DNA of 64,000 nt from Hahella sp. HNIBRBA332 (GTDB lineage Bacteria > Pseudomonadota > Gammaproteobacteria > Pseudomonadales > Oleiphilaceae): contig NZ_CP132203.1 of assembly GCF_030719035.1 (NCBI RefSeq), positions 1,612,001 to 1,676,000 of the forward strand. The letters run 5' to 3'. Below the pieces are notes generated by a model, which was not told the DNA's origin, made no database searches, and saw only the letters and a program-made list of their open reading frames with translations. Below are positions 53,104-64,000 of this stretch, piece after piece. The translations under genes were made by a program, and so were the position numbers. How positions within the stretch are numbered: position 1 is the first letter of the stretch; every line of letters starts with the position of its first letter.

Positions 53104-53853
53104 ATGAAGGTTCTGGTCGCTGTAAAACGAGTAATTGATTACAACGTTAAAGTACGAGTAAAACCGGATAATACCGGTGTAGACCTGACAAACGTAAAAA
53201 TGGCGATGAATCCATTCTGCGAAATCGCAGTGGAAGAAGCTGTACGCCTGAAAGAGAAAGGCGTCGCTACCGAAGTCGTCGTAGTTTCCATCGGCCCCAA
53301 AGCCGCTCAGGAACAAATCCGCACCGCACTGGCGCTGGGCGCTGACCGCGGCATCCACGTGGAAACTGACGAAGAGATTCAATCTCTGGCGGCCGCCAAG
53401 CTGTTGAAGGCGGTTGTAGAAAAAGAACAACCCAAGCTGGTGATTCTGGGTAAACAGTCCATCGACACCGACAACAACCAGACTGGCCAGATGCTGGCGG
53501 CGCTGTGCGGTTACGCGCAGGGCACCTTCGCATCCGAAGTGGTGGTTGAAGGCGATAAAGTCAACGTGACCCGCGAAATCGACGGCGGTCTGTTGACGGT
53601 GGCGTTGAACCTGCCTGCTATCGTGACCACCGACCTGCGTCTGAACGAACCCCGTTACGCGTCTCTTCCCAACATCATGAAAGCCAAGAAGAAGCCGCTG
53701 GACACTGTAACGCCTGCGGATCTTGGTGCGGAAATCGCTCCCAGACTGACCACGTTGAAAGTGGAAGCCCCTGCACAACGTCAGGCGGGTATTAAAGTGG
53801 GCAGCGTAGCTGAGCTGGTGGACAAGCTGAAGAACGAAGCGAAGGTGATTTAA
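53104..53853 (+). CDS. etfB: Electron transfer flavoprotein beta subunit
   Basis: This 249-residue subunit starts at ATG 53104 (MKVLVAVKRVIDYNVK) with GAGGAATCT upstream, although the frame is open 47 codons before it. The LRLNEPRYASLPNIMKAKKKPL segment near residue 180 is the ETF beta signature, including the recognition loop for dehydrogenases. DNNQTGQM is the AMP-contact region. It pairs with EtfA, whose gene starts 1 bp after its stop codon. Together they collect electrons from acyl-CoA dehydrogenases. Confidence 0.95.
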   Translation: MKVLVAVKRVIDYNVKVRVKPDNTGVDLTNVKMAMNPFCEIAVEEAVRLKEKGVATEVVVVSIGPKAAQEQIRTALALGADRGIHVETDEEIQSLAAAKLLKAVVEKEQPKLVILGKQSIDTDNNQTGQMLAALCGYAQGTFASEVVVEGDKVNVTREIDGGLLTVALNLPAIVTTDLRLNEPRYASLPNIMKAKKKPLDTVTPADLGAEIAPRLTTLKVEAPAQRQAGIKVGSVAELVDKLKNEAKVI

Positions 53854-53854
53854 G

Positions 53855-54796
53855 ATGAGCATTCTGGTAATTGCAGATCACGATAATAAGGTTCTGAAGC
53901 CCGCTACGTTGAACGTTATTGCAGCCGCTCAGAAAATCGGCGGAGACGTTCATGTTCTGGTTGCCGGCGCTGATTGCGGCGCTGTCGCTGAAGCGGCTTC
54001 CAAAGTGTCTGGCGTAGGGAAAGTGCTGCACGCCGACAACGCCGCTTACGGCCACTTCCTGGCTGAAAACCTGGGCTTGCTGGTGGCCGAACTGGGTAAA
54101 GGCTACAGCCATGTGCTGACTTCCGCCGGCACCACCGGTAAGGACTTCATGCCCCGCGTTGCAGCGCTGCTGGACGTGGCTCAGATTTCCGACATTATCC
54201 GCGTCGATTCCGCTGACACCTTCGTGCGTCCTATCTACGCGGGCAACGCGATTGCGACGGTGCAATCCTCCGATGCGATCAAGGTCATCACTGTACGTCC
54301 TACCGGTTTCGACCCGGTGGCGGCGGAAGGCGGCTCTGCGGCGGTTGAATCCGTTGGCGCGGCGCACGACGCAGGCATTTCCTCTTTCGTGAAAGAAGAA
54401 CTGGCCAAGTCCGATCGTCCTGAACTGACCAGCGCGAACATCGTTGTTTCCGGTGGTCGCGGCATGCAGAACGGCGACAACTTCGAAATGCTGTATAAAG
54501 TGGCTGACAAGTTGGGCGCAGCGGTTGGCGCATCTCGCGCGGCGGTTGACGCAGGCTTCGTTCCCAACGATATGCAGGTGGGTCAGACGGGTAAAATCGT
54601 GGCTCCGCAACTGTATATCGCCGTTGGTATCTCCGGCGCGATCCAGCATTTGGCGGGTATGTCCGACAGTAAAGTGATCGTTGCGATCAACAAAGACGAA
54701 GAAGCGCCAATCTTCCAGGTAGCCGATTACGGTCTGGTGGCGGACTTGTTCGAAGCAGTGCCGCAACTGGAAGCTGAACTGGATAAAGTTCTCTAA
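53855..54796 (+). CDS. etfA: Electron transfer flavoprotein alpha subunit
   Basis: This 313-residue subunit has the FAD-binding C-terminal domain, with SGGRGMQNGDNFEMLYKVAD, GASRAAVDAGFVPNDMQVGQTGKIVAPQLYIAVGISGAIQHLAGM and the final LVADLFEAVPQL. It begins MSILVIADHDN directly after EtfB. It is the electron carrier for LiuA and other dehydrogenases, handing them to ETF-QO. A terminator follows. Confidence 0.96.
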   Translation: MSILVIADHDNKVLKPATLNVIAAAQKIGGDVHVLVAGADCGAVAEAASKVSGVGKVLHADNAAYGHFLAENLGLLVAELGKGYSHVLTSAGTTGKDFMPRVAALLDVAQISDIIRVDSADTFVRPIYAGNAIATVQSSDAIKVITVRPTGFDPVAAEGGSAAVESVGAAHDAGISSFVKEELAKSDRPELTSANIVVSGGRGMQNGDNFEMLYKVADKLGAAVGASRAAVDAGFVPNDMQVGQTGKIVAPQLYIAVGISGAIQHLAGMSDSKVIVAINKDEEAPIFQVADYGLVADLFEAVPQLEAELDKVL

Positions 54797-54812
54797 GCCA
54801 AGTAATGAATAC

Positions 54813-54842
54813 TCCCTCCCCAATCCGGGGAGGGATCTTTTC
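54813..54842 (+). terminator. Terminator after etfA
   Basis: TCCCTCCCC and GGGGAGGGA form a 9-bp stem with a five-base loop followed by TCTTTTCTT. It lies 17 bp after the etfA stop and would also stop the convergent minus-strand AacS transcript poorly. Confidence 0.85.
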
Positions 54843-54853
54843 TTCAGGCTGTT

Positions 54854-56854
<2,001 letters not shown>

Positions 56855-56873
56855 AAAGACTCCAATATTATCC

Positions 56874-57815
56874 TTATTGTGAAGATTGCGCCTGCGACAA
56901 CGCCAGGCCGGCTTTGGAGCCGTTGTTGCGCGCCAGCAGGGTGGAAATCTCATTACCTACCATGGCGAGGCGATTCAAATCAATGTTTGTTTTCAAGCCG
57001 TTGCCGTGCAGCATGTACACCACATCTTCCGTGGCGACGTTGCCGGAGGCGCCTTTGGCGTAAGGGCAGCCGCCCAATCCGGCGACGGAGGCGTCGACCG
57101 TACGGATGCCGAGGTTAAGGGCGGTGTCGATGTTAGCCAGGGCCTGCCCGTAGGTGTCGTGGAAGTGCACCGCCAGTCGATCGCTCTGAATTTCGGACAG
57201 CAGGGCTTTCAGCAGGTTGGCCACCTGATGAGTGGAGCCGACGCCGATGGTGTCTCCCAGAGACACTTCGTAACAGCCGGCATCCAGCAGCAGTCGAGTG
57301 GTTTTCAGAACCTGGGATATCTCGATGCGTCCCTCATAAGGACAGCCCAACACGCAGCTGACATAGCCGCGTACGGGGATATTGCGCTCCTGCGCCAAAG
57401 CGAATACCGGTTGAAAACGCTCAATGCTTTCTTGGATGGAGCAGTTGATATTGCGCTGGTTAAACGCCTCGGAAGCGGCGGTGAATACCGCCACTTCGTT
57501 GATCTGAGTCTGTAGCGCCGCTTCCATGCCCTTCAGGTTTGGCGTCAGGGCGGCGTAGACCACATCTTTGCGTTCCGGCAGCTGCTGGATCACTTCGGCG
57601 GAGCTGGCCATTTGCGGCACCCATTTCGGGGAAACGAAACTTCCCGCCTCGATATAACTTACGCCTGCATCGATCAGCCCCTTGATGAGATGTACTTTCT
57701 CTTCAACGCTCAGCAGCTTGCTTTCGTTCTGTAAGCCATCACGAGGGCCCACCTCCACGATGCGAACAAAATCCGGGTCGCCGGTGATATGCGTGGCGTT
57801 CACTTCAGAGGACAT
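56874..57815 (-). CDS. liuE: Hydroxymethylglutaryl-CoA lyase
   Basis: This 313-residue enzyme splits HMG-CoA to acetyl-CoA and acetoacetate. The DRE-TIM barrel motif VEVGPRDGLQNE (about 21-32) is clear. The active-site cysteine segment GLGGCPYAKGASGNVATEDVVYML (about 240-263) matches the family signature. LGDTIGVG (about 177-184) is also present. It starts one base after the LiuD stop codon (TGATATG), with a strong AAGGAG site, so the two are coupled. It is the last step of the liu pathway before AacS. Confidence 0.95.
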   Translation of the reverse strand: MSSEVNATHITGDPDFVRIVEVGPRDGLQNESKLLSVEEKVHLIKGLIDAGVSYIEAGSFVSPKWVPQMASSAEVIQQLPERKDVVYAALTPNLKGMEAALQTQINEVAVFTAASEAFNQRNINCSIQESIERFQPVFALAQERNIPVRGYVSCVLGCPYEGRIEISQVLKTTRLLLDAGCYEVSLGDTIGVGSTHQVANLLKALLSEIQSDRLAVHFHDTYGQALANIDTALNLGIRTVDASVAGLGGCPYAKGASGNVATEDVVYMLHGNGLKTNIDLNRLAMVGNEISTLLARNNGSKAGLALSQAQSSQ

Positions 57816-57816
57816 A

Positions 57817-59811
57817 TCAGGCTCCTTCGCCGCTGGCTTCGAACGCCACCAGAATCTGGTTGGCGGTGACCACTTCGCCTTCTTTGCATAACACTTCCGT
57901 GACAGTGCCTGCGCCGGGGGCGCGGATGCTGTGCTCCATCTTCATGGCTTCCATCACTACCAGAATGTCGCCTTTGACCACTTCCTGGCCCGCTTGCACG
58001 GCGGTTTTGACGATGGTGCCGCCCATGGGGGCGTTGAGGGAGCCGCCGTCCTGCACATGATGTTCCGTCAGCGTATTATCGTCAGGGGTCTCGAAGCGCC
58101 AGTGCGCGCCGTCTTTGAACAGGTCGATGCAGCTCTCCGAAATGGCGAAACGGAAGCAGCTTTTGACGCCATCCACCCACAAGTCCACATGAGAGTGGTT
58201 GCGATTAAAGCTGACGTCCGCCCAGTGTTGTCCATCGCCAATTTTTAACTGGTCATGATGTTGTTCAAGTAGCAGGGAAAATGATTCGCCGTTGAGCCAG
58301 AACTCATATTCGGAGGCTTCCACCAGATTCAAACGCCAGTTGTTGATCTGGGACCAGGGCGAAAATGGGTCCTGATCGGCGGCATTGGGCGCTGCCTTGA
58401 GGTTTGACCAGTACAACGCCGCCAGCGCGCACTTGGTGTTGAAAGGGATCTCCCGATCTGCTTTTTCCAGGCCGGGGTTGGCTTCCAGAAAGCCGGTCGT
58501 CAAACGCGCCTGAACGAAGTCGTCGCTGTTGATGATGCGACACAGATAGCCGGTGTTGGTGGTGACGCCGGTCACCAGAAAATCCGCCAGCGCATCTTTT
58601 AATCGCCTCCGCGCCATTTCGCGGGATGGGCCCCAGCCGATGACTTTGGCGATCATCGGGTCATAGAAGGGAGAGATTTCGCAGCCCGCTGCGACGCCAC
58701 AATCAATGCGCGTGTGCTCGCTGCTCGCGGGAGCAGAGAGAAAATGTAGGGCGCCGGCGCTGGGCAGAAAACCATTCTCAGGATCTTCTGCGTAAATACG
58801 CGCTTCAATCGCGCAGCCATTGCTGCGAATACGGTCCTGGGTCGCCGGTAAAGGCTCGCCGCCGGCGACTTTGATTTGCCACTCGACCAAGTCGAGACCC
58901 GTGATCATTTCCGTCACCGGATGCTCCACCTGCAGGCGGGTGTTCATTTCCATGAAGTAGAAGTTTTCATTTTTGTCGACCAGGAACTCCACCGTACCGG
59001 CGCCGACATAGCCGATCGCCTTGCCGCAGGCGACCGCCGTTTCTCCCATTTTGCGCCGGGTTGCGTCAGCGAGGTGAGGTGCGGGCGCTTCTTCAATGAT
59101 CTTCTGATGGCGACGCTGAATGGAGCAGTCGCGGTCAAACAGATAGACGCCTTCGCCGTGGGCGTCGAAGAAAATCTGTACCTCGACGTGGCGCGGCTGT
59201 TCAATCAGTTTTTCGATCAGCATGGTTTGATCGCCGAAGGCGTTTTTCGCCTCACGCTGGGCGGAGGCCAATTGTTCATCGAATTCAGAGGGTGCGCGCA
59301 CGGCGCGCATACCTTTGCCGCCGCCGCCTGCGCTGGCTTTAAGCAGCACCGGGTAGCCGACAACCTCGGCCTGGGCGCGCAGAACGTCAACGTTTTGATC
59401 TTCGCCGTGATAGCCGGGGATCAGAGGGACACTGGCCTGCTCCATCAGATGCTTGGCGCGGGCCTTGTCCCCCATGGCGTCAATGGCCTTGGCGGGAGGA
59501 CCTATGAAAATCAGCGACTCCTTTGCGCACAGCGCGGCGAAGGTCGCGTTCTCCGACAGAAAGCCATAACCGGGATGGATCGCATCGGCGCGGCATTTTT
59601 TCGCAACGGCGATGATTTTGTCCTGATTCAGGTAGGTCTCTGTCGCCGTCACCCCGTGTAGAGGGTAGGCCTCGTCGGCCTCCTGCACGAATGGCATGTT
59701 ACGGTCCACGTCGGCGTACACGGCGATCGTGCGCACGCCCATGCGGCTGGCGGTGCGGATAATACGGCTGGCGATCTCGCCGCGGTTGGCGATCAGTAGC
59801 GTCTCAATCAT
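57817..59811 (-). CDS. liuD: Methylcrotonoyl-CoA carboxylase alpha (biotin) subunit
   Basis: This 664-residue subunit carries biotin carboxylase and biotin carrier domains. It starts at ATG 59811 (MIETLLIANRGEIASRI) with GGAG upstream, although an in-frame ATG at 59826 overlaps LiuC. The ATP-grasp segment KASAGGGGKGMRAV and FMEMNTRLQVEHPVTEMITG are in order. The biotin attachment motif VVMEAMKMEH is at the C-terminal end. It works with LiuB to carboxylate 3-methylcrotonyl-CoA. The start overlaps the end of liuC by 8 bp. Confidence 0.93.
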   Translation of the reverse strand: MIETLLIANRGEIASRIIRTASRMGVRTIAVYADVDRNMPFVQEADEAYPLHGVTATETYLNQDKIIAVAKKCRADAIHPGYGFLSENATFAALCAKESLIFIGPPAKAIDAMGDKARAKHLMEQASVPLIPGYHGEDQNVDVLRAQAEVVGYPVLLKASAGGGGKGMRAVRAPSEFDEQLASAQREAKNAFGDQTMLIEKLIEQPRHVEVQIFFDAHGEGVYLFDRDCSIQRRHQKIIEEAPAPHLADATRRKMGETAVACGKAIGYVGAGTVEFLVDKNENFYFMEMNTRLQVEHPVTEMITGLDLVEWQIKVAGGEPLPATQDRIRSNGCAIEARIYAEDPENGFLPSAGALHFLSAPASSEHTRIDCGVAAGCEISPFYDPMIAKVIGWGPSREMARRRLKDALADFLVTGVTTNTGYLCRIINSDDFVQARLTTGFLEANPGLEKADREIPFNTKCALAALYWSNLKAAPNAADQDPFSPWSQINNWRLNLVEASEYEFWLNGESFSLLLEQHHDQLKIGDGQHWADVSFNRNHSHVDLWVDGVKSCFRFAISESCIDLFKDGAHWRFETPDDNTLTEHHVQDGGSLNAPMGGTIVKTAVQAGQEVVKGDILVVMEAMKMEHSIRAPGAGTVTEVLCKEGEVVTANQILVAFEASGEGA

Positions 59812-60610
59812 GTTCGGCGGCTCCATCAGCAAGGGTCCACGCGGCGGGGCGTTTCTCCAGGAATGCGCTGAGCCCTTCCTGTCCTTCGGAAGAAACGCGA
59901 ACGTCGGCAATAGCGCGAGTGGTGTAATCGATCACCGCGTCGTCAATGGGGCCAGCCTCGATCCGGCGCAACAACTCTTTGGCGCGGGACAGGGCATTGG
60001 GACCGTTCTGTTTGAACAGGCGGGCAAAAAGCTCCACTTCCGCATCCAGGTTGGTCTCTTCGACGATTTCGTGGATCAGACCAAGGCGTAGCGCCTCTTT
60101 GGCGTCGAACAGCTCAGCGGTAAGAGTATAGCGCTGCATGGCGCGGGGACCGATGGCTCTCAGTACGTAGGGGCTGATCACCGCAGGCAGAATGCCCAGT
60201 TTCACTTCGCTGAGACAGAACTTGCTGCGCGCGCTGGCGATGGCGATGTCGCAGCAGCTGATCAGACCCAGGGCGCCGCCGAAGGCGCTGCCTTGCACCC
60301 GGGCGATAGTCGGTTTGGGTAGCTCAAAGAGGCCGCGCATGAGTCTGGCCAGTTCGGCTGCGTCATCCAGATTGGCCTGATGGTCCGCTTGGGCGTTGGC
60401 GCGCATCCATTCCAGGTCGGCGCCGGCGGAGAAATGCTTGCCTTCGCTGCGCAGGACGACCATGCGAACGGCGCTGTCGTTGGCGGTTTCATCGATCATT
60501 TCATTCAGGGATTGAATAACATCGGCGTTAAAGGCGTTATGCTTTTCGGGCCGGTTTAATACTATTTCCGCAACACCCTGATTTACGCGGTATAAAACGG
60601 GTTCTGACAC
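59804..60610 (-). CDS. liuC: Methylglutaconyl-CoA hydratase (enoyl-CoA hydratase family)
   Basis: This 268-residue crotonase starts with GTG 60610, with AGAGAGG upstream. The oxyanion-hole segments EGKHFSAGADLEWM (about 56-69) and QGSAFGGALGLISCCDIAIAS are typical. Its position between liuB and liuD, and the pathway order, identify it as the methylglutaconyl-CoA hydratase that makes HMG-CoA; biochemistry cannot be read from sequence alone. It overlaps liuD by 8 bp and follows liuB by 65 bp. Confidence 0.9.
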   Translation of the reverse strand: MSEPVLYRVNQGVAEIVLNRPEKHNAFNADVIQSLNEMIDETANDSAVRMVVLRSEGKHFSAGADLEWMRANAQADHQANLDDAAELARLMRGLFELPKPTIARVQGSAFGGALGLISCCDIAIASARSKFCLSEVKLGILPAVISPYVLRAIGPRAMQRYTLTAELFDAKEALRLGLIHEIVEETNLDAEVELFARLFKQNGPNALSRAKELLRRIEAGPIDDAVIDYTTRAIADVRVSSEGQEGLSAFLEKRPAAWTLADGAAEHD

Positions 60611-60675
60611 GGCGTAACCTCTCTTGTTGGTCTGGTGGTCGGCTGAGTTGGCGTCATGTGAAGTCCTTGTCGCGC

Positions 60676-62283
60676 CTACATGCGGAACACGCCGAATTTG
60701 CTGTCTTTAATCGGGGCGTTCAACGCGGCGGAAAGCGCCAGGCTCAACACCATGCGGGTGTCCGCCGGGTCGATGATGCCGTCGTCCCACAAGCGCGCGG
60801 AGGCGTAATAGGGATGTGACTGCTCGTTGAACTGCTGAATTGTGGGGGCCTTAAACGCCTGCTTCTCTTCTTCGGTCCACAGTGCGCCTTTGCGGCGTAG
60901 ATTGTCCTCGCGCACCTGCGCCAGCACGCCCGCCGCCTGCTCGCCGCCCATTACCGCGATGCGCGCGTTCGGCCACATCCACAGAAAACGGGGGTTGTAA
61001 CCGCGGCCGCACATGCCGTAGTTGCCGGCGCCGAAACTGCCGCCAATGATAATGGTGAATTTGGGCACTTCCGCGCAGGCGACTGCCGTGACCAGCTTGG
61101 CGCCGTTTTTGGCGATGCCGCCTTCTTCGTACTGCTTGCCCACCATGAAGCCGGTGATGTTCTGCAGGAACACCAGAGGAATTTTGCGCTGGCAGCACAG
61201 TTCAATAAAGTGAGCGCCTTTGACGGCGGACTCGCTAAATAAAATGCCATTGTTGGCGATGATGCCTACGGGATAGCCGTTGATGCGGGCGAAACCGCAC
61301 ACCAGCGTTGCGCCATAGAGCGCCTTGAACTCATCGAATTCAGAGCCGTCCACCAGTCTGGCGATGACTTCATGCACGTCATAAGGCGTACGCAGATCAG
61401 TGGGGACGACGCCGCGCAGCTGTTGAGCGGGATAGAGCGGCTCTACAGGCGTCTGGATGTCCATGGTGACAGTTTTCTTGCGGTTGAGGCGTTTAACCGC
61501 TTGTCTGGCCAGCAAGAGGGCGTGGAACTCGTCTTGAGCGTAATGGTCCGCCACCCCGGAGATACGGCAATGAACGTCTGCGCCGCCCAGGTCCTCGGCG
61601 CTGACTTCCTCGCCGGTGGCGGCTTTCACCAAAGGTGGTCCCGCCAGAAAGATGGAGCTTTGTCCTTTCACCATGATGGCTTCGTCCGCCATCGCGGGCA
61701 CATAGGCGCCGCCGGCGGTGCAGAGACCCATCACCACGGCGATTTGTGGAATGCCTTGGGCGGACATGCGCGCCTGACGATAGAAAATGTGCCCGAAGTC
61801 TTCTTTGTCGGGGAAGACTTCATCCTGCTGTGGCAGGTTGGCGCCGCCGGAATCCACCAGATAGATGCAGGGCAGGTTGTTCTCTTCTGCAATGGTCTGG
61901 GCGCGGATATGCTTCTTCACCGTCAGCGGGTAGTAGGTGCCGCCTTTGACTGTCGAGTCGTTGGCGACAATCATGCATTCGACGCCCTCGACCCGTCCGA
62001 TTCCGGCAATGACGCCGGCGGCGGGCACATTGTCTTCGTAGACGTTGTAGGCGGCGAATTGGCCGATTTCAAGAAACGGAGAACCGGGGTCGAGCAATTT
62101 GGCGACGCGCTCACGGGGCAGCAACTTTCCTTTTGCGCGCTGCTTTTCCTGAGCGGCGTGGCCGCCGCCTTGTTCGATAAAACTGATTTCAGTCTTCAGA
62201 TCATCCACCAGTTTGCTCATCGCCGCGTATTGGCTTTGATAGCTTTCGCTGTCGGTGGATGTTTGGGATTTCAGAACAGCCAT
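60676..62283 (-). CDS. liuB: Methylcrotonoyl-CoA carboxylase beta subunit
   Basis: This 535-residue carboxyltransferase has the paired CT domains: RVAKLLDPGSPFLEIGQFAAYNVY near the start, MGLCTAGGAYVPAMADEAIMV near 185, and GIIANNGILFSESAVKGAHFIELCCQRKIPLVFLQNITGFMVGKQYEEGG near 350. It forms the enzyme with LiuD. An SD-like AGGACGA precedes the ATG. It sits between liuA and liuC as in other Gram-negative liu operons. Confidence 0.95.
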   Translation of the reverse strand: MAVLKSQTSTDSESYQSQYAAMSKLVDDLKTEISFIEQGGGHAAQEKQRAKGKLLPRERVAKLLDPGSPFLEIGQFAAYNVYEDNVPAAGVIAGIGRVEGVECMIVANDSTVKGGTYYPLTVKKHIRAQTIAEENNLPCIYLVDSGGANLPQQDEVFPDKEDFGHIFYRQARMSAQGIPQIAVVMGLCTAGGAYVPAMADEAIMVKGQSSIFLAGPPLVKAATGEEVSAEDLGGADVHCRISGVADHYAQDEFHALLLARQAVKRLNRKKTVTMDIQTPVEPLYPAQQLRGVVPTDLRTPYDVHEVIARLVDGSEFDEFKALYGATLVCGFARINGYPVGIIANNGILFSESAVKGAHFIELCCQRKIPLVFLQNITGFMVGKQYEEGGIAKNGAKLVTAVACAEVPKFTIIIGGSFGAGNYGMCGRGYNPRFLWMWPNARIAVMGGEQAAGVLAQVREDNLRRKGALWTEEEKQAFKAPTIQQFNEQSHPYYASARLWDDGIIDPADTRMVLSLALSAALNAPIKDSKFGVFRM

Positions 62284-62345
62284 AGCTTCGTCCTGTCTTG
62301 CTGGGTGGTTGTTTGGATTCCTTGCGGCGAACCGGAAGCCGAAGG

Positions 62346-63515
62346 CTACCGGGACTCCTCGAACAGTTCGCGGCCGATCAGCATTCTGCGGATCTCAGAG
62401 GTGCCGGCGCCGATCTCGTACAGTTTGGCGTCGCGCAGCAGTCTGCCGGTGGCGTATTCGTTGATGTAGCCGTTGCCTCCGAGGATCTGAATGGCGTCAA
62501 GGGCCATCTGGGTGGCTTTTTCCGCGCAGTACAGAATTACGCCAGCGGCGTCCTTACGCGTGGTTTCGCCACGGTCACAAGCGGCGGCGACGGCGTAGAG
62601 GTATGCGCGGCAGGCATTCAGTGTGGTGTACATATCCGCCACTTTGCCCTGAATGAGCTGGAACTGGCCGATGGCCTGGCCGAACTGCTCGCGCTCATGG
62701 ATGTAGGGAACGACGACATCCATACAGGCCTGCATGATGCCGATAGGGCCGGCGGCCAGTACGACGCGTTCGTAGTCCAGGCCGCTCATCAAGACTTTCA
62801 CGCCCTGGTTGAGGCCGCCGAGAATATTTTCTTCCGGCACTTCACAATTATCGAACACCAGTTCACAGGTGTTGGAGCCGCGCATGCCCAGTTTGTCGAG
62901 TTTGGGGGAGCGGGAGAAGCCGGGGTAATCGCGCTCCACGATGAACGCGGTGATGCCTCTGGGGCCGGCCTGAACGTCTGTCTTGGCGTAGATGACGTAA
63001 GTGTGCGCGTCGGGGCCGTTGGTGATCCACATTTTGGCGCCGTTCAACACATATTTGTCGCCTTTTTTTACCGCCTGCAATTTCATGCTGACGACATCAC
63101 TGCCGGCGTTGGGCTCGCTCATGGCGAGGGCGCCGATGTGTTCGCCGGAGATCAGTTTAGGCAGGTACTTCTGTCTTTGCTCCGGCGTGCCGTTACGGTA
63201 AATCTGGTTGACGCACAGGTTGGAGTGGGCTCCGTAGCTGAGCGCGATGGAAGCGGATGCACGGCTGATTTCCTCCATGGCCAGGACATGGGCCAGATAA
63301 CCCAGATCCGCGCCGCCGAATTCTTCGCTGACGGTAACGCCCAGCAGGCCCATTTCTCCCAGGCGAGGCCACAGTTGATTGGGGAACGCGTTATCTTTGT
63401 CTACCTGCGCGGCGATGGGGGCGATCTCTTTCTGCGCGAATCCCGCTACTTGTTCACGCAGCATATCCAGGGTTTCACCCAGTCCGAAGTTCAGGGAGTG
63501 ATAGTGGTTGGCCAT
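62346..63515 (-). CDS. liuA: Isovaleryl-CoA dehydrogenase
   Basis: This 389-residue acyl-CoA dehydrogenase oxidises isovaleryl-CoA and passes electrons to EtfAB. ALAMSEPNAGSDVVSMKLQA is the flavin-binding segment. The catalytic base is the Glu in GLDYERVVLAAGPIG (about residue 245), at the isovaleryl-specific position. The end QILGGNGYINEYATGRLLRDAKLYEIGAGTSEIRRMLIGREL is standard. AAAGGAA precedes the ATG. It lies 93 bp downstream of liuR on the same strand and leads the liu operon. Confidence 0.95.
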   Translation of the reverse strand: MANHYHSLNFGLGETLDMLREQVAGFAQKEIAPIAAQVDKDNAFPNQLWPRLGEMGLLGVTVSEEFGGADLGYLAHVLAMEEISRASASIALSYGAHSNLCVNQIYRNGTPEQRQKYLPKLISGEHIGALAMSEPNAGSDVVSMKLQAVKKGDKYVLNGAKMWITNGPDAHTYVIYAKTDVQAGPRGITAFIVERDYPGFSRSPKLDKLGMRGSNTCELVFDNCEVPEENILGGLNQGVKVLMSGLDYERVVLAAGPIGIMQACMDVVVPYIHEREQFGQAIGQFQLIQGKVADMYTTLNACRAYLYAVAAACDRGETTRKDAAGVILYCAEKATQMALDAIQILGGNGYINEYATGRLLRDAKLYEIGAGTSEIRRMLIGRELFEESR

Positions 63516-63608
63516 AATGGTTCCTTTGTTATTTTTAACGTTGAATCAATGTCATCAGAAGAGGGCCTGCCGCGATTTGTTACGCACGCTCGCCGCGCAT
63601 TTACATCG

Positions 63609-63992
63609 TCAGTCTTTTCCAAAATCCGCCAGCGCCTGACGGCAGCGCTCTTCCGCCTCATCCAGTTCCTCCTGCATGAGGCGAATATCGGACAGCTGCT
63701 GCTTCAGGATGTCTCTTTTTTCCGCAATTTTGTTCAGCATCAGTTGTAGCTGCACCCGGTTGCCGCTGTCCGGGTCGTACATGCAGATAATTTGTTTGGA
63801 TTCCGCCAGGGAGAAGCCGAGTCGTTTTCCTCGCAAGATAAGCTTGAGGTAAACGCGGTCTTTTTCTGAGTAGATGCGGGTCTGTCCCTGGCGTTCCGGG
63901 CTGAGCAGCCCTTCCGCTTCGTAAAACCTGATTGTCCTTGTGGTAACGTCGAACTCCTTCGCCAGGTCACTGATGCTGTAGTTTTTTGTCAT
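63609..63992 (-). CDS. liuR: MerR-family regulator LiuR
   Basis: This 127-residue regulator starts at ATG 63992, 8 bp from the window end. The MerR HTH is SISDLAKEFDVTTRTIRFYEAEGLLSPERQGQTRIYSEKDR (about 6-46), followed by a long dimerisation helix (KIAEKRDILKQQLSDIRLMQEELDEAEERCRQAL). Its place upstream of liuA identifies it as LiuR, the regulator of branched-chain amino acid degradation in gammaproteobacteria. Its own promoter lies outside the window. Confidence 0.9.
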   Translation of the reverse strand: MTKNYSISDLAKEFDVTTRTIRFYEAEGLLSPERQGQTRIYSEKDRVYLKLILRGKRLGFSLAESKQIICMYDPDSGNRVQLQLMLNKIAEKRDILKQQLSDIRLMQEELDEAEERCRQALADFGKD

Positions 63993-64000
63993 GGGCGTTC

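Noticed and set aside
62298..63749. 483-codon plus-strand frame opposite liuA and liuR
   Set aside because: It is a shadow of strongly biased codon use in liuA/liuR and has no family or ribosome site. Similar long frames oppose etfA (53792-54823), the retron RT (47371-48855) and liuB (61372-62469).

Overview
The window looks like chromosomal DNA of a marine gammaproteobacterium, most like Hahella or a related Oceanospirillales genus. This rests on the GC-rich coding style, a GbpA-type chitin-active secreted protein, an etf/liu acyl-CoA catabolism block, and NarK-type nitrate transporters beside a PP2C/kinase fusion. The assignment is inference from gene content; no rRNA or tRNA gene was seen.

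Region by region. 1-5557: the end of a periplasmic solute-binding protein, a PP2C phosphatase/Ser-Thr kinase fusion and two divergent NarK-family transporters, with FNR-like and NarL-like sites between them. 5558-16830: an AT-rich accessory island of small genes. It holds an Imm7 gene, a SUFU-domain gene, a DUF3027-like zinc-ribbon gene, an ankyrin gene, several unassigned genes and a stand-alone sigma-70 region 4 domain. This looks like an orphan array of polymorphic-toxin immunity genes. One of these genes is split by an IS256-family element and, 54 bp further on, by an IS3-family element. The IS3 element is itself split by a group II intron. The target duplications show the original reading frame can be restored.

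17326-31572: mostly core-like genes. These are an alanine/Na+ symporter, an XRE regulator, a DGC-domain protein with MoaA, a metzincin-type peptidase islet, an aldo/keto reductase divergent from an AraC regulator, an MscS channel and a short SDR/redoxin operon. 32050-41414: a four-domain GbpA-like lytic polysaccharide monooxygenase, a Fur-boxed small gene, a host-attachment family protein, HD and nucleotidyltransferase proteins, and an overlapping VTT-membrane/GH15-like/GT4 operon.

41724-48756 is the most interesting locus. A WGR/HEAT-ARM repeat protein, a winged-helix SWIM zinc-finger protein, a structured non-coding RNA and a retron-type reverse transcriptase together form a complete retron, matching what I know as type XIII. 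The RNA has a 15-bp a1/a2 inverted repeat flanking a long msd hairpin. The RT carries the retron-specific NAxxH and VTG motifs, plus an unusual N-terminal extension and a C-terminal membrane helix.

48828-64000: an Asp/Glu racemase family protein, a lipoprotein, then the electron-transfer flavoprotein system (ETF-QO divergent from EtfB-EtfA, with a PsrA-like palindrome between them). After it comes the leucine catabolism cluster read on the minus strand, liuR-liuA-liuB-liuC-liuD-liuE followed by acetoacetyl-CoA synthetase. Isovaleryl-CoA dehydrogenase (LiuA) passes electrons to EtfAB and ETF-QO, and the HMG-CoA lyase product acetoacetate is activated by AacS, so this half of the window is a coherent pathway.
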